Shown: positions 46,254 through 55,325 of the stretch, piece after piece
Layout of the letters: each line of letters starts with the position of its first letter
Position numbering within the stretch: the stretch's first letter is position 1
Notes under the pieces: generated by a model
What the model was told of the DNA's origin: nothing
The model's database searches: none
Seen by the model: the letters and a program-made list of their open reading frames with translations, nothing else
Position numbers and translations under genes: made by a program
From: Flavobacteriaceae bacterium
Lineage (GTDB): Bacteria > Bacteroidota > Bacteroidia > Flavobacteriales > Flavobacteriaceae
Reading direction: 5' to 3'
DNA: 64,000 nt
NCBI GenBank assembly: GCA_013373105.1
Contig: JABXIJ010000002.1
Coordinates: 28,167-92,166 of the forward strand

Positions 46254-47251
46254 TGTAATATTCTAAAGATTAATTCTTTTAAAATATCTCCTTGAGTTTG
46301 GTTGGCTCCTACTCCTTTACTTTTAACATCTGCCTCTCTTAGAATACTAATAACATTGGCAACTTTTCGCATGTTATAATTTCTTGCAGCTAAAAAATAA
46401 TCATCAACAAAATAAAAACCTACACCTAAAGATTTAGAAACAGCATCTTTAGATTTATTTTGTAAACCGTGAAATAACAAAAGTTTGGTAAAAAAGTTAT
46501 TTAGTAAAGACACTGTCATAACTGTAGGATTATTTTTAGGATTACTTATAAAATAATTAATAATTCTATTTGCCTTAACAACATCTTTGTTACCAATTGC
46601 TTTTAACAATTCAAAATTATTAAAGTCTTTAGAAATACCTATGTTTTCTTCTATATCATGATCAGATATAATAGAATTGTTTGGCAGTATTAACATTAAT
46701 TTTTTTAACTCATTAGCAATTTTACTCAAATCTGTACCTAAAAATTCTACTAACATTTGAGAAGCCTTTGGTTCTATCTTGTAATTTTTACCTTTTAGCA
46801 CTCTAGTTATCCAAGTTGCAACATCATTTTCATAAAGTTTTTTACTTTCAAAAATAACTCCAGTTTTTGCAATTGCTTTATGAAGCTTTTTGCGTTTATC
46901 TAGCTTTTTGTATTTGTAATTAATGACTAAAACTGTTGTTGGTTGACAGTTTTCTGCATAGCTTAACAGTTTATCTATAGACCTACTTAAATCTTGAGCT
47001 TCTTTAACGATCAAAACTTGTTTTTCTGCCATCATTGGAAAACGTTTAGCAGCCATAACAATATCGTCTATAGTTACATCTCTACCATACATTACTTGTA
47101 GATTAAAACCTTTTTCAGTTTCATCTAAAACATTGTCTTCAATAAAATCTGATAGCCAATCTATGTAATAAGGTTCATCACCCATTAAAAAGTAAATTGG
47201 CTTTGCATTTCCTTGTTTTATGTCGGCAACTATAGCGTTAATTTCATTCAT
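46250..47251 (-). CDS. holA: DNA polymerase III subunit delta
   Basis: The clamp-opening wrench of the replication clamp loader, 333 residues. The N-terminal AAA-like fold starts with KPIYFLMGDEPYYIDWLSDF, the standard HolA opening (no functional Walker A, as usual for delta). LLSYAENCQPTTVLVINYK and the C-terminal collar helices with NPTVMTVSLLNNFFTKLLLFHGL follow. It reads away from the HSDR_N gene across a 17-base gap between starts. Confidence 0.92.
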   Translation of the reverse strand: MNEINAIVADIKQGNAKPIYFLMGDEPYYIDWLSDFIEDNVLDETEKGFNLQVMYGRDVTIDDIVMAAKRFPMMAEKQVLIVKEAQDLSRSIDKLLSYAENCQPTTVLVINYKYKKLDKRKKLHKAIAKTGVIFESKKLYENDVATWITRVLKGKNYKIEPKASQMLVEFLGTDLSKIANELKKLMLILPNNSIISDHDIEENIGISKDFNNFELLKAIGNKDVVKANRIINYFISNPKNNPTVMTVSLLNNFFTKLLLFHGLQNKSKDAVSKSLGVGFYFVDDYFLAARNYNMRKVANVISILREADVKSKGVGANQTQGDILKELIFRILH

Positions 47252-47256
47252 TTTAT

Positions 47257-47264
47257 TACTTTTG
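47257..47264 (+). promoter_or_regulatory. Putative -7 element of the HSDR_N gene
   Basis: TACTTTTG matches TAnnTTTG exactly but ends only 4 bases before the ATG at 47269, so a transcript from it would be almost leaderless. No -33 TTG is seen. It could be a chance match. Confidence 0.35.
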
Positions 47265-47268
47265 ATTG

Positions 47269-47715
47269 ATGCAAAAACTCAATCTTCCTAACTACACATT
47301 TAAACTCAAAAGTACAGAAAATAAGACGCTTATTTTTGATAATTTCCGAAAAAAATATGTGGTATTAACTCCAGAAGAATGGGTACGTCAGCACTTTGCT
47401 ACATTTTTACTTAAAGAAAAAAATTATCCTTTGACACTAATTGCAATAGAGAAGCAACTTAAGGTTTTAAATTTAGTAAAAAGAACAGATATATTAGTGT
47501 TTAACACAAATGGTGAACCAAATATTATCGTTGAATGTAAAGCGCCAAATATTACTATAAATCAAGAAACTTTTGATCAAATTGCAAGGTATAATTTAAA
47601 GTTAAAAGCTGAGTTTTTAGTAGTAACTAATGGAATTCATCACTATTATTGCAAAATGGATTTTGAAAATGAATCCTATGTTTTTTTAAAAGATTTACCT
47701 AAGTACAAAAACTAA
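47269..47715 (+). CDS. Stand-alone HSDR_N (type I restriction R N-terminal) nuclease-like protein
   Basis: A 148-residue protein made only of the N-terminal nuclease fold of type I restriction R subunits (HSDR_N_2). The PD-(D/E)xK core is present: RTDILVFN for the Asp and IVECKAPN for the ExK pair, with Gln in FDQIARYN as the following helix motif. No helicase domain, hsdM or hsdS is nearby, so this is not a restriction system. Such single-domain proteins are common in flavobacteria without known function. The track start TTG at 47266 is followed by the better ATG at 47269. The glycosyltransferase starts 2 bases after its stop. Confidence 0.82.
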   Translation: MQKLNLPNYTFKLKSTENKTLIFDNFRKKYVVLTPEEWVRQHFATFLLKEKNYPLTLIAIEKQLKVLNLVKRTDILVFNTNGEPNIIVECKAPNITINQETFDQIARYNLKLKAEFLVVTNGIHHYYCKMDFENESYVFLKDLPKYKN

Positions 47716-47717
47716 AA

Positions 47718-48722
47718 TTGAAAGTAGCAATTGTAATATTAAATTGGAATGGAGAAAAACTTTTAGAAAAGTTTTTACCATCTGTAATAAAATATTCATT
47801 AGAATATGCTGATGTTTACATTGCTGACAACGCTTCTACAGATAATTCTATAGCTTTTGTAAAAGAAAACTACCCTGAAATAAATATTATTGTTAACAAA
47901 GAAAATGGAGGTTATGCAAAAGGTTATAATGATGCTTTAAAACATATAAAAGCTGATATTTTTTGTTTGTTAAATTCAGATATTGAAGTAACTAATAATT
48001 GGTTAAAACCAATTATTGATGTTTTTAATAAAAATGAAAAAACAGCAGTAGTACAACCAAAAATTTTAGATTTTAAAGATAAATCTAAGTTCGAATATGC
48101 AGGAGCAGCTGGTGGTTATTTAGATTTTTTTGGATTTCCTTTTTGTAGAGGAAGAATTTTTAACTCAATTGAAAAAGATTATAATCAATATAATGATGAA
48201 GCAACAATCTTTTGGGCTTCTGGTGCATGTTTATTTGTAAAAAGTGCTGTTTTTTTTGAAGCTAATGGATTTGATGAAGATTACTTTGCTCATCAAGAAG
48301 AAATAGATTTATGCTGGAGAATTCATAACCTAGGTTACACTATAAAGTATTGTGGTTTGTCTATAGTATATCATGTTGGAGGTGCAACACTAAACAATAT
48401 GCATCCTAAAAAAACATTTTTAAACTTTAGAAATAGTTTGTTTAATATTATAAAAAATACTCCTAGTAACTGGATGATAATTATAATATTATCACGTTTA
48501 TTTTTAGATGGTTTAGCAGGGATAAGATTTATTCTACAATTTAAAATCAATCATACATTTGCTATAATTAAAGCACACTTTAGTTTTTATTACTACTTCA
48601 TAAAATTTCTAAAAAAGAGAAAGAATGTAAAGCAATCTGTAAAATATTATAGAGTAAAAAGTATTGTATGGCAATATTTCGTTTTAAGAAAGAAAAAATT
48701 CTCTGTCTTAAAGAATGTCTAA
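47718..48722 (+). CDS. Glycosyltransferase family 2
   Basis: A 334-residue inverting GT-A glycosyltransferase. The nucleotide-sugar domain begins VAIVILNWNG, with ADNASTDNS, the LLNSDIEV (DxD-like) metal site, and the acceptor region with GFDEDYFAHQEEIDLCWR, characteristic of rhamnosyl-type GT2 enzymes. A hydrophobic C-terminal segment (about 248-300) suggests membrane association. It probably builds cell-surface glycans. The start is TTG. It is 2 bases behind the HSDR_N gene, and its end overlaps the converging Sua5 gene by 15 bases. Confidence 0.9.
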   Translation: MKVAIVILNWNGEKLLEKFLPSVIKYSLEYADVYIADNASTDNSIAFVKENYPEINIIVNKENGGYAKGYNDALKHIKADIFCLLNSDIEVTNNWLKPIIDVFNKNEKTAVVQPKILDFKDKSKFEYAGAAGGYLDFFGFPFCRGRIFNSIEKDYNQYNDEATIFWASGACLFVKSAVFFEANGFDEDYFAHQEEIDLCWRIHNLGYTIKYCGLSIVYHVGGATLNNMHPKKTFLNFRNSLFNIIKNTPSNWMIIIILSRLFLDGLAGIRFILQFKINHTFAIIKAHFSFYYYFIKFLKKRKNVKQSVKYYRVKSIVWQYFVLRKKKFSVLKNV

Positions 48723-49328
48723 GCTACCTTTACCTTCTCTTATAACTTCAGGGAAACCTTCAGTTAAATCAACAATTGTAGAACCTTCATTACTACCATA
48801 ACCTCCATCAACTACAACATCTACTAGATTATTCCATTTTTCAAAGATTAATTCTGGGTCAGTTGTATACTCTAAAATATCATCATCATCTCTAATAGAA
48901 GTTGAAACGATTGGGTTTCCTAATTCTTCAACTAATATTCTAATTATATTATTATCTGGAATTCTAATACCTACAGTTTTCTTCTTTTTAAAAATTTTTG
49001 GCAAGTTGTTACTACCAGGTAAAATAAAGGTGTAAGGACCAGGTAAAGCTCTTTTTAGAATTTTAAATGTTGGTGTATCTATTTGTTTAACATAATCAGA
49101 AAGGTGGCTTAAATCGTTACAAATGAAAGATAATTTAGCTTTTTCAATTTTGATACCTTTGATTTTTGCAATTTTTTCTAGAGCTTTTGCATTCATAATA
49201 TCACAGCCTAAACCATAAACTGTGTCTGTTGGATAAATCACTAAACCACCTGATTTTAATATATTTACAACCTTCTTAATTTCCTTAGGGTTAGGATTTT
49301 CATTATAAATCTTAACGAATTCTGCCAT
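48708..49328 (-). CDS. L-threonylcarbamoyladenylate synthase (Sua5/YciO/YrdC)
   Basis: Makes threonylcarbamoyl-AMP from threonine, bicarbonate and ATP for the t6A modification of tRNA. A 206-residue YrdC-domain protein: GLVIYPTDTVYGLGCDIMN, KAKLSFICNDL (near the KxR/SxN site), PGPYTFIL, VGIRIPDN and the SSTIVDL-like GSTIVDLTE motif. The plain YrdC length without a long C-terminal domain is like YciO/TsaC. The 3' end overlaps the glycosyltransferase gene. Confidence 0.9.
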   Translation of the reverse strand: MAEFVKIYNENPNPKEIKKVVNILKSGGLVIYPTDTVYGLGCDIMNAKALEKIAKIKGIKIEKAKLSFICNDLSHLSDYVKQIDTPTFKILKRALPGPYTFILPGSNNLPKIFKKKKTVGIRIPDNNIIRILVEELGNPIVSTSIRDDDDILEYTTDPELIFEKWNNLVDVVVDGGYGSNEGSTIVDLTEGFPEVIREGKGSLDIL

Positions 49329-49341
49329 ATTATAAAGATAT

Positions 49342-49375
49342 AAAAAAACTCAACTAATTTACGTAGTTGAGTTTT
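49342..49375 (-). terminator. Terminator behind the two-component operon
   Basis: AAAACTCAACTA pairs with TAGTTGAGTTTT around a 7-base loop, with a T run on the minus strand. It lies about 23 bases after the response regulator stop and just before the Sua5 start. Confidence 0.85.
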
Positions 49376-49397
49376 ATATGATTGGAAAGAATTGTTT

Positions 49398-50099
49398 TTA
49401 GGATTTGTCTACTAACCTAAAGCCTTCTCCATGAATATTTAAAATTTCTACATTCTCATCAGATTTTAAATACTTTCTAAGCTTAGCTATGTATACATCC
49501 ATACTTCTTGAAGTAAAGTAGTTATCATCTCTCCATATTTTTGTCAATGCCAATTCACGAGGCATTAAATCGTTTTTATGAATAGCTAACATTCTTAATA
49601 ACTTGCTCTCTTTAGGCGAAAGTTTAGTTGGCTCACTATCTTCTCCCTTAGATAAATGTCTTAATTTAGAGTTAAAGAAGAATGATCCAATATTAAATTC
49701 AAATTGTTCTGATTCTGGACTTGCGTCTTTTTCTTTACGTTGTAATATTGCTTTTATTTTATGCAATAGCACTTCAGAATCAAAAGGTTTATTTAGATAA
49801 TCATCTGCTCCAACTGAATAGCCTTTTAAAACATCTTCTTTTAATGTTTTAGCTGTTAAAAAGATAATTGGAATATCTTTATTTGTTGATCTAATATCTT
49901 CTGCTAAAGAAAAGCCGTCTTTACGAGGCATCATAACATCTAATATGCATAAGTCATAATCACTATTTTTAAACATAATTAAACCTTCAATTCCGTCCTT
50001 AGCATGTGTTACATTGTAATCGTTTAATGCTAAATAATCTTTTAAAACTGTTCCAAAATTTGGATCGTCTTCTACTAATAAAATTTTTTTACTTCCCAT
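49398..50099 (-). CDS. OmpR-family response regulator (RprY-like)
   Basis: A 233-residue transcription factor. The receiver has the acid pair in LLVEDDPNF, phosphoacceptor Asp54 in CILDVMMPRKDG and Lys104 in LNKPFD. The C-terminal winged helix (about 140-230) has LSPKESKLLRMLA and SRSMDVYIAKLRKYL. The gene is 11 bases behind its histidine kinase. The pair resembles RprXY of Bacteroides; targets are unknown. Unlike the broken receiver gene at 40.7 kb, it is intact. Confidence 0.92.
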   Translation of the reverse strand: MGSKKILLVEDDPNFGTVLKDYLALNDYNVTHAKDGIEGLIMFKNSDYDLCILDVMMPRKDGFSLAEDIRSTNKDIPIIFLTAKTLKEDVLKGYSVGADDYLNKPFDSEVLLHKIKAILQRKEKDASPESEQFEFNIGSFFFNSKLRHLSKGEDSEPTKLSPKESKLLRMLAIHKNDLMPRELALTKIWRDDNYFTSRSMDVYIAKLRKYLKSDENVEILNIHGEGFRLVDKS

Positions 50100-50110
50100 T
50101 TTTAATATTT

Positions 50111-51679
50111 TTAATTTAAAGGTAATTTTACTGTGAAAATACTACCATGTCCCTTTTCACTTTCCACAAAAACAGTACCATGATGTTTATCTATAATTTC
50201 TTTTACATATGCCAAACCTAATCCATGACCTTTTACATCATGAATGTTTCCTTTTTGTTCTCTATAAAATTTATCGAACACATGTTTTTGAGCAGCTTTG
50301 CTCATACCAATTCCTTCATCTTTAATTTTTACAATAAAGTTCTTATTTGTACTTTCTGTAAAAACATCTATAATTGGTGCATTTTCTGAGTATTTAATAC
50401 TATTTTCTAGCATGTTTACAAATACATTTGTTAGGTGAAAATCATTCCCTGGTAATTCTATACTTATTGCTTCAAAATGTGTTCTAATAGTTCCACCTTT
50501 ATTACTTACAATTAAGCTTACATGACTAATTGCATCATCTATTATGTCGTGAATATCTACTATACTCTTACTAATTGTTAACTGATTTTTTTCTAACCTA
50601 GAAATTCTTAACACATTTTCTACTTGTGTATGCATTCTTTTGTTCTCATCTCTAATCATTTTAACATAACGCATTACTTTTTCGTTATCGTTTAAAATTT
50701 TAGGATTCTTAATTGAATCTAAAGCCAAGTTTATGGTTGCTATTGGCGTTTTAAATTCATGGGTCATATTATTTATAAAATCGGTTTTAATTTCTGATAT
50801 TTTTTTCTGCTTAATTAATTGATATAATGAACTTGAAAAAGTTACAATTATGATGAAAATAAAAAATAAAGAGAGTAACAAAATATTAGATATACCTGCT
50901 AAAATATGTTCATTTTTCTTTGGAAATGTTACATGCAAAATATATTCTGGCTCATTATCATAATTAAAAAATAAAGGATATTGGTAACTATTTTCTGGAC
51001 TTACTGTGTAGTAACCAGATTTTAACTTTGTTGCCAAACCATCTGAACCATAAACACCATATTTAAAGTCTATATCTATATTTCTCTTATTTAATTCGTC
51101 TTTTATTGTATTGTTTAATTCTCTATTACTTATTCGTTGATGAATTGGTTTTAAGGTGTTGTAATCTTTAAAATAACTATCTATCTGACTTTGTTCTATA
51201 CTGTTTAATCTTTTTGTAAAAGTGAACTTTTTTTCGTCTGTAGTACTGAACAAATTATCTGGACTCTTGATTAACTTAGATTGAAAGAAATCTTTTTTTC
51301 CAGTTACTCTTTTGTAAATAATAGTATCATTATCTAAAAAATCTACAGGTATTTCAAAGTTTTCTTCTAAAATGGTAGAACCAAATGATATTTTTTGCTT
51401 GTTAACAGTATCTATTTCTTGAAAAAACATACTTTTTATTTGAGCATCATTGGCAAGTAATTGTTTACTTAAAATACCCTCTAACATGTTTTCGAAAAGA
51501 TCTTTTTCTTTGGTGTTAATTCTTTCTGCTACACTACCTAAAGATTTTTGAACATCATTTTTAAATTGTTCTTTTTTACTCTCTACAGTATTGTTTATCC
51601 AATAGAGTTGAACAGCAATAATTCCTATTAAGGAAATGCTCATTAAAACTACTATGAGAACAAACATTTTTTTCCCCAT
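50111..51679 (-). CDS. Membrane sensor histidine kinase (RprX-like)
   Basis: A 522-residue kinase with two membrane helices (about 5-27 and 262-288) around a periplasmic sensor region. The cytoplasmic part has His307 in NNMTHEFKTPIATI, the N box MLENSIKYSE, G1 KDEGIGMS and G2 GHGLGLAYVK. It phosphorylates the regulator encoded 11 bases downstream. An exact -7 element ends 4 bases before the ATG at 51679, so translation may really start at Met5 (51667), giving a 518-residue protein. Confidence 0.93.
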   Translation of the reverse strand: MGKKMFVLIVVLMSISLIGIIAVQLYWINNTVESKKEQFKNDVQKSLGSVAERINTKEKDLFENMLEGILSKQLLANDAQIKSMFFQEIDTVNKQKISFGSTILEENFEIPVDFLDNDTIIYKRVTGKKDFFQSKLIKSPDNLFSTTDEKKFTFTKRLNSIEQSQIDSYFKDYNTLKPIHQRISNRELNNTIKDELNKRNIDIDFKYGVYGSDGLATKLKSGYYTVSPENSYQYPLFFNYDNEPEYILHVTFPKKNEHILAGISNILLLSLFFIFIIIVTFSSSLYQLIKQKKISEIKTDFINNMTHEFKTPIATINLALDSIKNPKILNDNEKVMRYVKMIRDENKRMHTQVENVLRISRLEKNQLTISKSIVDIHDIIDDAISHVSLIVSNKGGTIRTHFEAISIELPGNDFHLTNVFVNMLENSIKYSENAPIIDVFTESTNKNFIVKIKDEGIGMSKAAQKHVFDKFYREQKGNIHDVKGHGLGLAYVKEIIDKHHGTVFVESEKGHGSIFTVKLPLN

Positions 51680-51683
51680 AAAT

Positions 51684-51691
51684 CAAAATTA
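51684..51691 (-). promoter_or_regulatory. Putative -7 element of the two-component operon
   Basis: The minus strand reads TAATTTTG, an exact TAnnTTTG, just upstream of the sensor kinase gene. It supports use of the internal ATG at 51667. Confidence 0.45.
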
Positions 51692-51790
51692 AACTAATTA
51701 AAAAATTGATTATTCTTTTTAACTTAGATTAACAAATTGTATATTATTTTAAGAGTAATTTAACAAAAAATATAAGAATAATTAAATTAC

Positions 51791-52378
51791 CTAACGATAA
51801 TTTGTTAAAATATTATGGATTTTTTGAACCTGAAGCTTAGTGTCTTTTAAATTATAATTATAAATAATATAGTTTGAAAGTAACATTTTTTTACTGTCTT
51901 TCCATTGATTTTTTATTCTACTTTCAACCTCTTCTCTAGTTGTGTTATCTCTATCTAAAACCCTTTTAATTCTTGTTTCTTTATCTGTATAAACTGTAAT
52001 TACTTTATCACATAAAACATCTGCATTAGCTTCAAATAATATTGCAGCTTCGTAAACAATATAACTCTTATTAGCATTCATTGCTGCAAACTCATAAAAA
52101 TTTTTTCTTACTTCTGGATGTATTATTGCATTTAACCTTTTTAGCTTTTCTGTATTATTAAAAACTATACTAGATATATAAGACCTATTCACCTCATTAT
52201 TTTCAACTGCTAATTTACCAAATTCCGTAATCAATTTATCTTTTATTACTGATGATGTGTTCATTAGTTTTTTTGCTTCAATATCTGCTATGTAAATAGC
52301 TATATCATTGAATTCAGCAAACATGTTAACAACTGTGCTTTTACCACTACCAATTCCACCAGTTAAACCTATTATCAT
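51791..52378 (-). CDS. coaE: Dephospho-CoA kinase
   Basis: The last step of CoA synthesis, phosphorylating the ribose 3'-OH of dephospho-CoA. It has 195 residues; P-loop GLTGGIGSGKSTV, IHPEVRKNFYEF, and the lid segment DRDNTTREEVESRIKNQW are typical. The start overlaps the end of the YbbR gene by 4 bases, so these two are translationally coupled. Confidence 0.95.
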   Translation of the reverse strand: MIIGLTGGIGSGKSTVVNMFAEFNDIAIYIADIEAKKLMNTSSVIKDKLITEFGKLAVENNEVNRSYISSIVFNNTEKLKRLNAIIHPEVRKNFYEFAAMNANKSYIVYEAAILFEANADVLCDKVITVYTDKETRIKRVLDRDNTTREEVESRIKNQWKDSKKMLLSNYIIYNYNLKDTKLQVQKIHNILTNYR

Positions 52379-53316
52379 TTTTTACGAATTAAGTAATCTA
52401 TTTTATTTGGTATAATCTTATAACTTTTAATAAAATCTGGCTTATAAACTAACTTAGGAATTAAATATGATAAATTGTTTTCTTTAGTTGTAGCATAATC
52501 GCATTCTATCTGAAGAGAATTAGTTGAAACCTTATTAAAGTTTGATAAGGCTACTATATATTTTATTTCTATTTGTTCTAATAAAGTAGTTATTTTGATG
52601 CTGTCTGGTACATTTTTTACTAAAAAAGGAATTTTTATTGAACCTTCTGTAAACTTGTCTACTTTTCCCGAAATTTGAACTTGTCTATTTTTAAGTTTTA
52701 ATCCCTGCTTTAAATAACTTTCTTTTACTTCTACAGTTGCATTAAAATCTTCTTTTACATCATTTAGAATTAATGGTTTTAGCTTAATATCATTTAACTT
52801 TTTAAGTTTTATTTCTGGTCCAGAAACTACTACCGAATCTGGGTTTAGCACAATATTATCTATTAAATCATATCCTATATGATAATTGAGTTGAATGTCT
52901 GGTTTTATTGCAACTTTTTTTGAGCTTAAAGTTCCTAAATTAAGAAACAATGTATCATTTTGTATGGCTTGAATTTCTAAACCAGATTGTATTTGATTTT
53001 TAAATGTGTTAAGCTCTTTATCAACTAAAATATAATAATTAGATAACTTACCTTTATTAAACTTAGAGGCGTCTAGAGTTATAGTTTTATCTATTAAACT
53101 GGCTGCAAAAATCCTAAAACCAGTTCCCTTAACTTGAATGCTAATTTCTTTTAATGGTTCATTTAGTAATTGCATTTCTAAAGGAATGTTTTCGTAGTTT
53201 ATAGTGTAGGTAACTTCTGAGTTATACTCTTTAGAAAAAGTTATTAATAACCATATGAATGTGGAAGCTACAAGAAATACAAAAAAGGTTTTAGATATTT
53301 TACTGGTATACTTCAA
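52375..53316 (-). CDS. YbbR/CdaR-like domain protein
   Basis: A 313-residue protein with one N-terminal membrane helix (about 9-27, FFVFLVASTFIWLLITFSKEY) and extracytoplasmic YbbR-type beta repeats (a conserved SVVVSGPEIKLKKL-like strand near 185). In Firmicutes such proteins regulate the cyclic-di-AMP synthase CdaA; whether this holds here is unknown, and no cdaA is next to it. The coupling to coaE is a conserved flavobacterial arrangement as far as I recall. Confidence 0.85.
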   Translation of the reverse strand: MKYTSKISKTFFVFLVASTFIWLLITFSKEYNSEVTYTINYENIPLEMQLLNEPLKEISIQVKGTGFRIFAASLIDKTITLDASKFNKGKLSNYYILVDKELNTFKNQIQSGLEIQAIQNDTLFLNLGTLSSKKVAIKPDIQLNYHIGYDLIDNIVLNPDSVVVSGPEIKLKKLNDIKLKPLILNDVKEDFNATVEVKESYLKQGLKLKNRQVQISGKVDKFTEGSIKIPFLVKNVPDSIKITTLLEQIEIKYIVALSNFNKVSTNSLQIECDYATTKENNLSYLIPKLVYKPDFIKSYKIIPNKIDYLIRKK

Positions 53317-53355
53317 TACTTTAAATTTTATGCAATCTACTTAAAAAACAGACAT

Positions 53356-53391
53356 AAAAAAAGAGCTTTTATTCAAATAATAAAAGCTCTT
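53356..53391 (-). terminator. Terminator of the yajC transcript
   Basis: A perfect 13-base stem AAGAGCTTTTATT/AATAAAAGCTCTT with a 5-base loop and a T run on the minus strand, about 20 bases after the yajC stop. Confidence 0.92.
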
Positions 53392-53410
53392 AAATCTATT
53401 TTTTTTGATT

Positions 53411-53728
53411 TTACTTTTTAACTTCTGGCATGTACTTTTTGCTGAGTTCCATTGAAATTGCAGATCTTTCAAATTTAATTTTACCTGCACCTGTTTCAAT
53501 AGTAACAGTATTATCATTTGTATGAATATCTATAACCTTTCCATGAATTCCACTAGTAGTAATAACTTTTGTGCCTTTTTTTAATTGAGCCTGAAAAGCC
53601 TTCTCTTTCTTTTGCTTTTTCATTTGTGGTCTAAGCATAAAAAAGTACAAAACAGCTATCATTGCAATAAAAGGCAACATACTTGCTAAGCCACCTGAAC
53701 CAGATTGTAATACAATGTTTAAAATCAT
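53411..53728 (-). CDS. yajC: Preprotein translocase subunit YajC
   Basis: A 105-residue single-pass membrane protein that associates with SecDF. The helix MLPFIAMIAVLYFFMLRPQM is followed by the conserved RPQMKKQKK stretch and the beta domain LKKGTKVITTSGIHGKVIDI. It lies 3 bases behind the DUF1573 gene on the same strand, ahead of a strong terminator. Confidence 0.95.
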   Translation of the reverse strand: MILNIVLQSGSGGLASMLPFIAMIAVLYFFMLRPQMKKQKKEKAFQAQLKKGTKVITTSGIHGKVIDIHTNDNTVTIETGAGKIKFERSAISMELSKKYMPEVKK

Positions 53729-53731
53729 AAT

Positions 53732-54190
53732 TTATCTTGATTTAGGAGTAACCATACCTTTTAGAGTTAATATTTCTCTTCCAGATTTTGTATTGGTAAT
53801 TAAAGTAATGTTTTTAGATTGTCTATTTAATTTACCATTGGTATTAAATTTAACTTTAACATCTTCTGTTTGTCCTGGTTTAATTGGCGCTTTTGGCCAA
53901 ACAGGAACTGTACAACCACAAGTAACTTGTGCATCTGTTATAATTAAATCTGTTTTACCTGAATTGGTTACTTTAAATGTAGTTTCTACAATTGTACCTT
54001 CTACAACAGTACCAAAATCATGTTGCGATTTATCGAAAGTAACTTCTGCTGCACCACTGTTTATTTTTACATCTCTTTTCTTTGCAGTTTCTACATTGTC
54101 TGCATTAATTTTTGAAGTTGCATCGTTGTTTTTACAAGAAGTTAAAACTATTGATGACACTAAAACTATTGCTGTTAAAATTTTTCTCAT
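53732..54190 (-). CDS. DUF1573 lipoprotein
   Basis: A 152-residue exported lipoprotein: signal peptide with lipobox LTSC (Cys19), then one DUF1573 domain, an immunoglobulin-like fold common in Bacteroidota, with the hallmark HDFGTVVEG, FKVTNSGKTDLII and VTCGCTVP. The function is unknown. The plus-strand ORF at 53715-54194 is its shadow. It sits between nusB and yajC on the same strand. Confidence 0.9.
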   Translation of the reverse strand: MRKILTAIVLVSSIVLTSCKNNDATSKINADNVETAKKRDVKINSGAAEVTFDKSQHDFGTVVEGTIVETTFKVTNSGKTDLIITDAQVTCGCTVPVWPKAPIKPGQTEDVKVKFNTNGKLNRQSKNITLITNTKSGREILTLKGMVTPKSR

Positions 54191-54206
54191 GTGATATTAT
54201 TTTTGG

Positions 54207-54236
54207 TAAAAATACTAAATAAATTTTCTTAAACAA
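54207..54236 (-). promoter_or_regulatory. Possible promoter of the DUF1573-yajC pair
   Basis: On the minus strand TTG (54236-54234), 19 bases and TATTTTTA, one mismatch from TAnnTTTG; it lies 17 bases before the ATG. Confidence 0.4.
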
Positions 54237-54240
54237 TTAA

Positions 54241-55179
54241 TTAGAGTAAACCTCTACCAATTTTTTTAAGGGTTCCATTTGCCATAAATTCTTTAGAAAT
54301 TTTATCTAAAACTCCATTAATAAAATAGCTGCTTTTTTGAGTAGAATAATCTTTTGCTATTTCAATATATTCGTTAATGGTAACTCTAACAGGTATTGAT
54401 GGAAAATACAAAAACTCTGTAATTGCCATTTTTATCAAAATCATATCAATATCGGCAATTCGATCTTTTTCCCAATTTGGAGTTTTTATAGCTATTTCAT
54501 CTTCAAATTTATGTTGATGAAGCATTGTTTTCTTAAATAAGTCAGAAACAAAGTCTTCATCATCTTTGTCTTTATACAAACTTCCTAAAACAAAGGGTTT
54601 ATTTGCTTTTTGTTTACTTAGAGTTTTAACAATCCAAGTATTTACAAAAGGAATATCATCTACCCAAGAAATCATCTTGTCTTCATAATATTCAGCTAAC
54701 TTTTCGTTTGGAGCAATAATTTCTTTATAAAAATCAATAACAAAAGATTTATCTATTTTAAAAGAAGATTCAGTTGTGTTTAAATACCTTTTATAGAGAT
54801 TACTATTTTGTAATTCGTCAAAAATAATTTTTACATATTCGTCATCATCATTCCAATTAAACAACTTATTTAAATGTAAATAACTATCTAAACTAACGCT
54901 CTCTTTAATTGCGTTAATTAGCTTATTATCAATAAATTTAGTGTTGGGTTTTAAATCTTCTTTGGTAGCAAGAATTTTCTTTTTCGAAAGTTCTAATTTT
55001 TTATTGGCTAATTTTTGTACTTGTACAATTATATGCAGATTTAGCACATATAAATCAGCCATTTTTAAAATACTGTGTTTTAAGAATTTTTCTTCTTTTA
55101 TTAAATCATCATTCTTAGCATGCAACATTGCATATACAGATTGCATTACTTTTACACGAATATGTCTTCTGTTAATCAT
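54241..55179 (-). CDS. nusB: Transcription antitermination factor NusB, long form
   Basis: A 312-residue protein when started at Met47 of the track ORF (MINRRHIRVKVMQSVYAML), since the extra codons overlap the promoter at 55218-55246. The C-terminal half is the NusB fold, with AITEFLYFPSIPVRVTINEYIEIAKDYS and FINGVLDKISKEF. The first half is an extension seen in Bacteroidota NusB. NusB with NusE binds boxA and supports rRNA transcription. It is divergent from the ABC exporter gene. Confidence 0.92.
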   Translation of the reverse strand: MINRRHIRVKVMQSVYAMLHAKNDDLIKEEKFLKHSILKMADLYVLNLHIIVQVQKLANKKLELSKKKILATKEDLKPNTKFIDNKLINAIKESVSLDSYLHLNKLFNWNDDDEYVKIIFDELQNSNLYKRYLNTTESSFKIDKSFVIDFYKEIIAPNEKLAEYYEDKMISWVDDIPFVNTWIVKTLSKQKANKPFVLGSLYKDKDDEDFVSDLFKKTMLHQHKFEDEIAIKTPNWEKDRIADIDMILIKMAITEFLYFPSIPVRVTINEYIEIAKDYSTQKSSYFINGVLDKISKEFMANGTLKKIGRGLL

Positions 55180-55217
55180 ATAAAAAGAACTTAAATTTGC
55201 TAACTTTTTTTGCACGA

Positions 55218-55246
55218 CAAAAGTACTATTAATTTGATTGCCACAA
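55218..55246 (-). promoter_or_regulatory. Promoter of nusB
   Basis: On the minus strand TTG (55246-55244), 18 bases and TACTTTTG (55225-55218). The predicted start near 55211 leaves a leader of about 30 bases and excludes the longer nusB ORF. Confidence 0.65.
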
Positions 55247-55325
55247 TTATTTTTTAAGTGTTTTTTAAGGAAATTTTTCTTTTTTAAACTTGTATCTTCG
55301 TGCTTTGTTTTAAACAACTATTTCT

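Noticed and set aside
47269-47715. HSDR_N gene as part of a restriction-modification system
   Set aside because: No helicase part, hsdM or hsdS in the neighbourhood.
53715-54194. Plus-strand ORF of 159 codons
   Set aside because: Mirror of the DUF1573 lipoprotein gene, which has a lipobox and clear family motifs on the minus strand.
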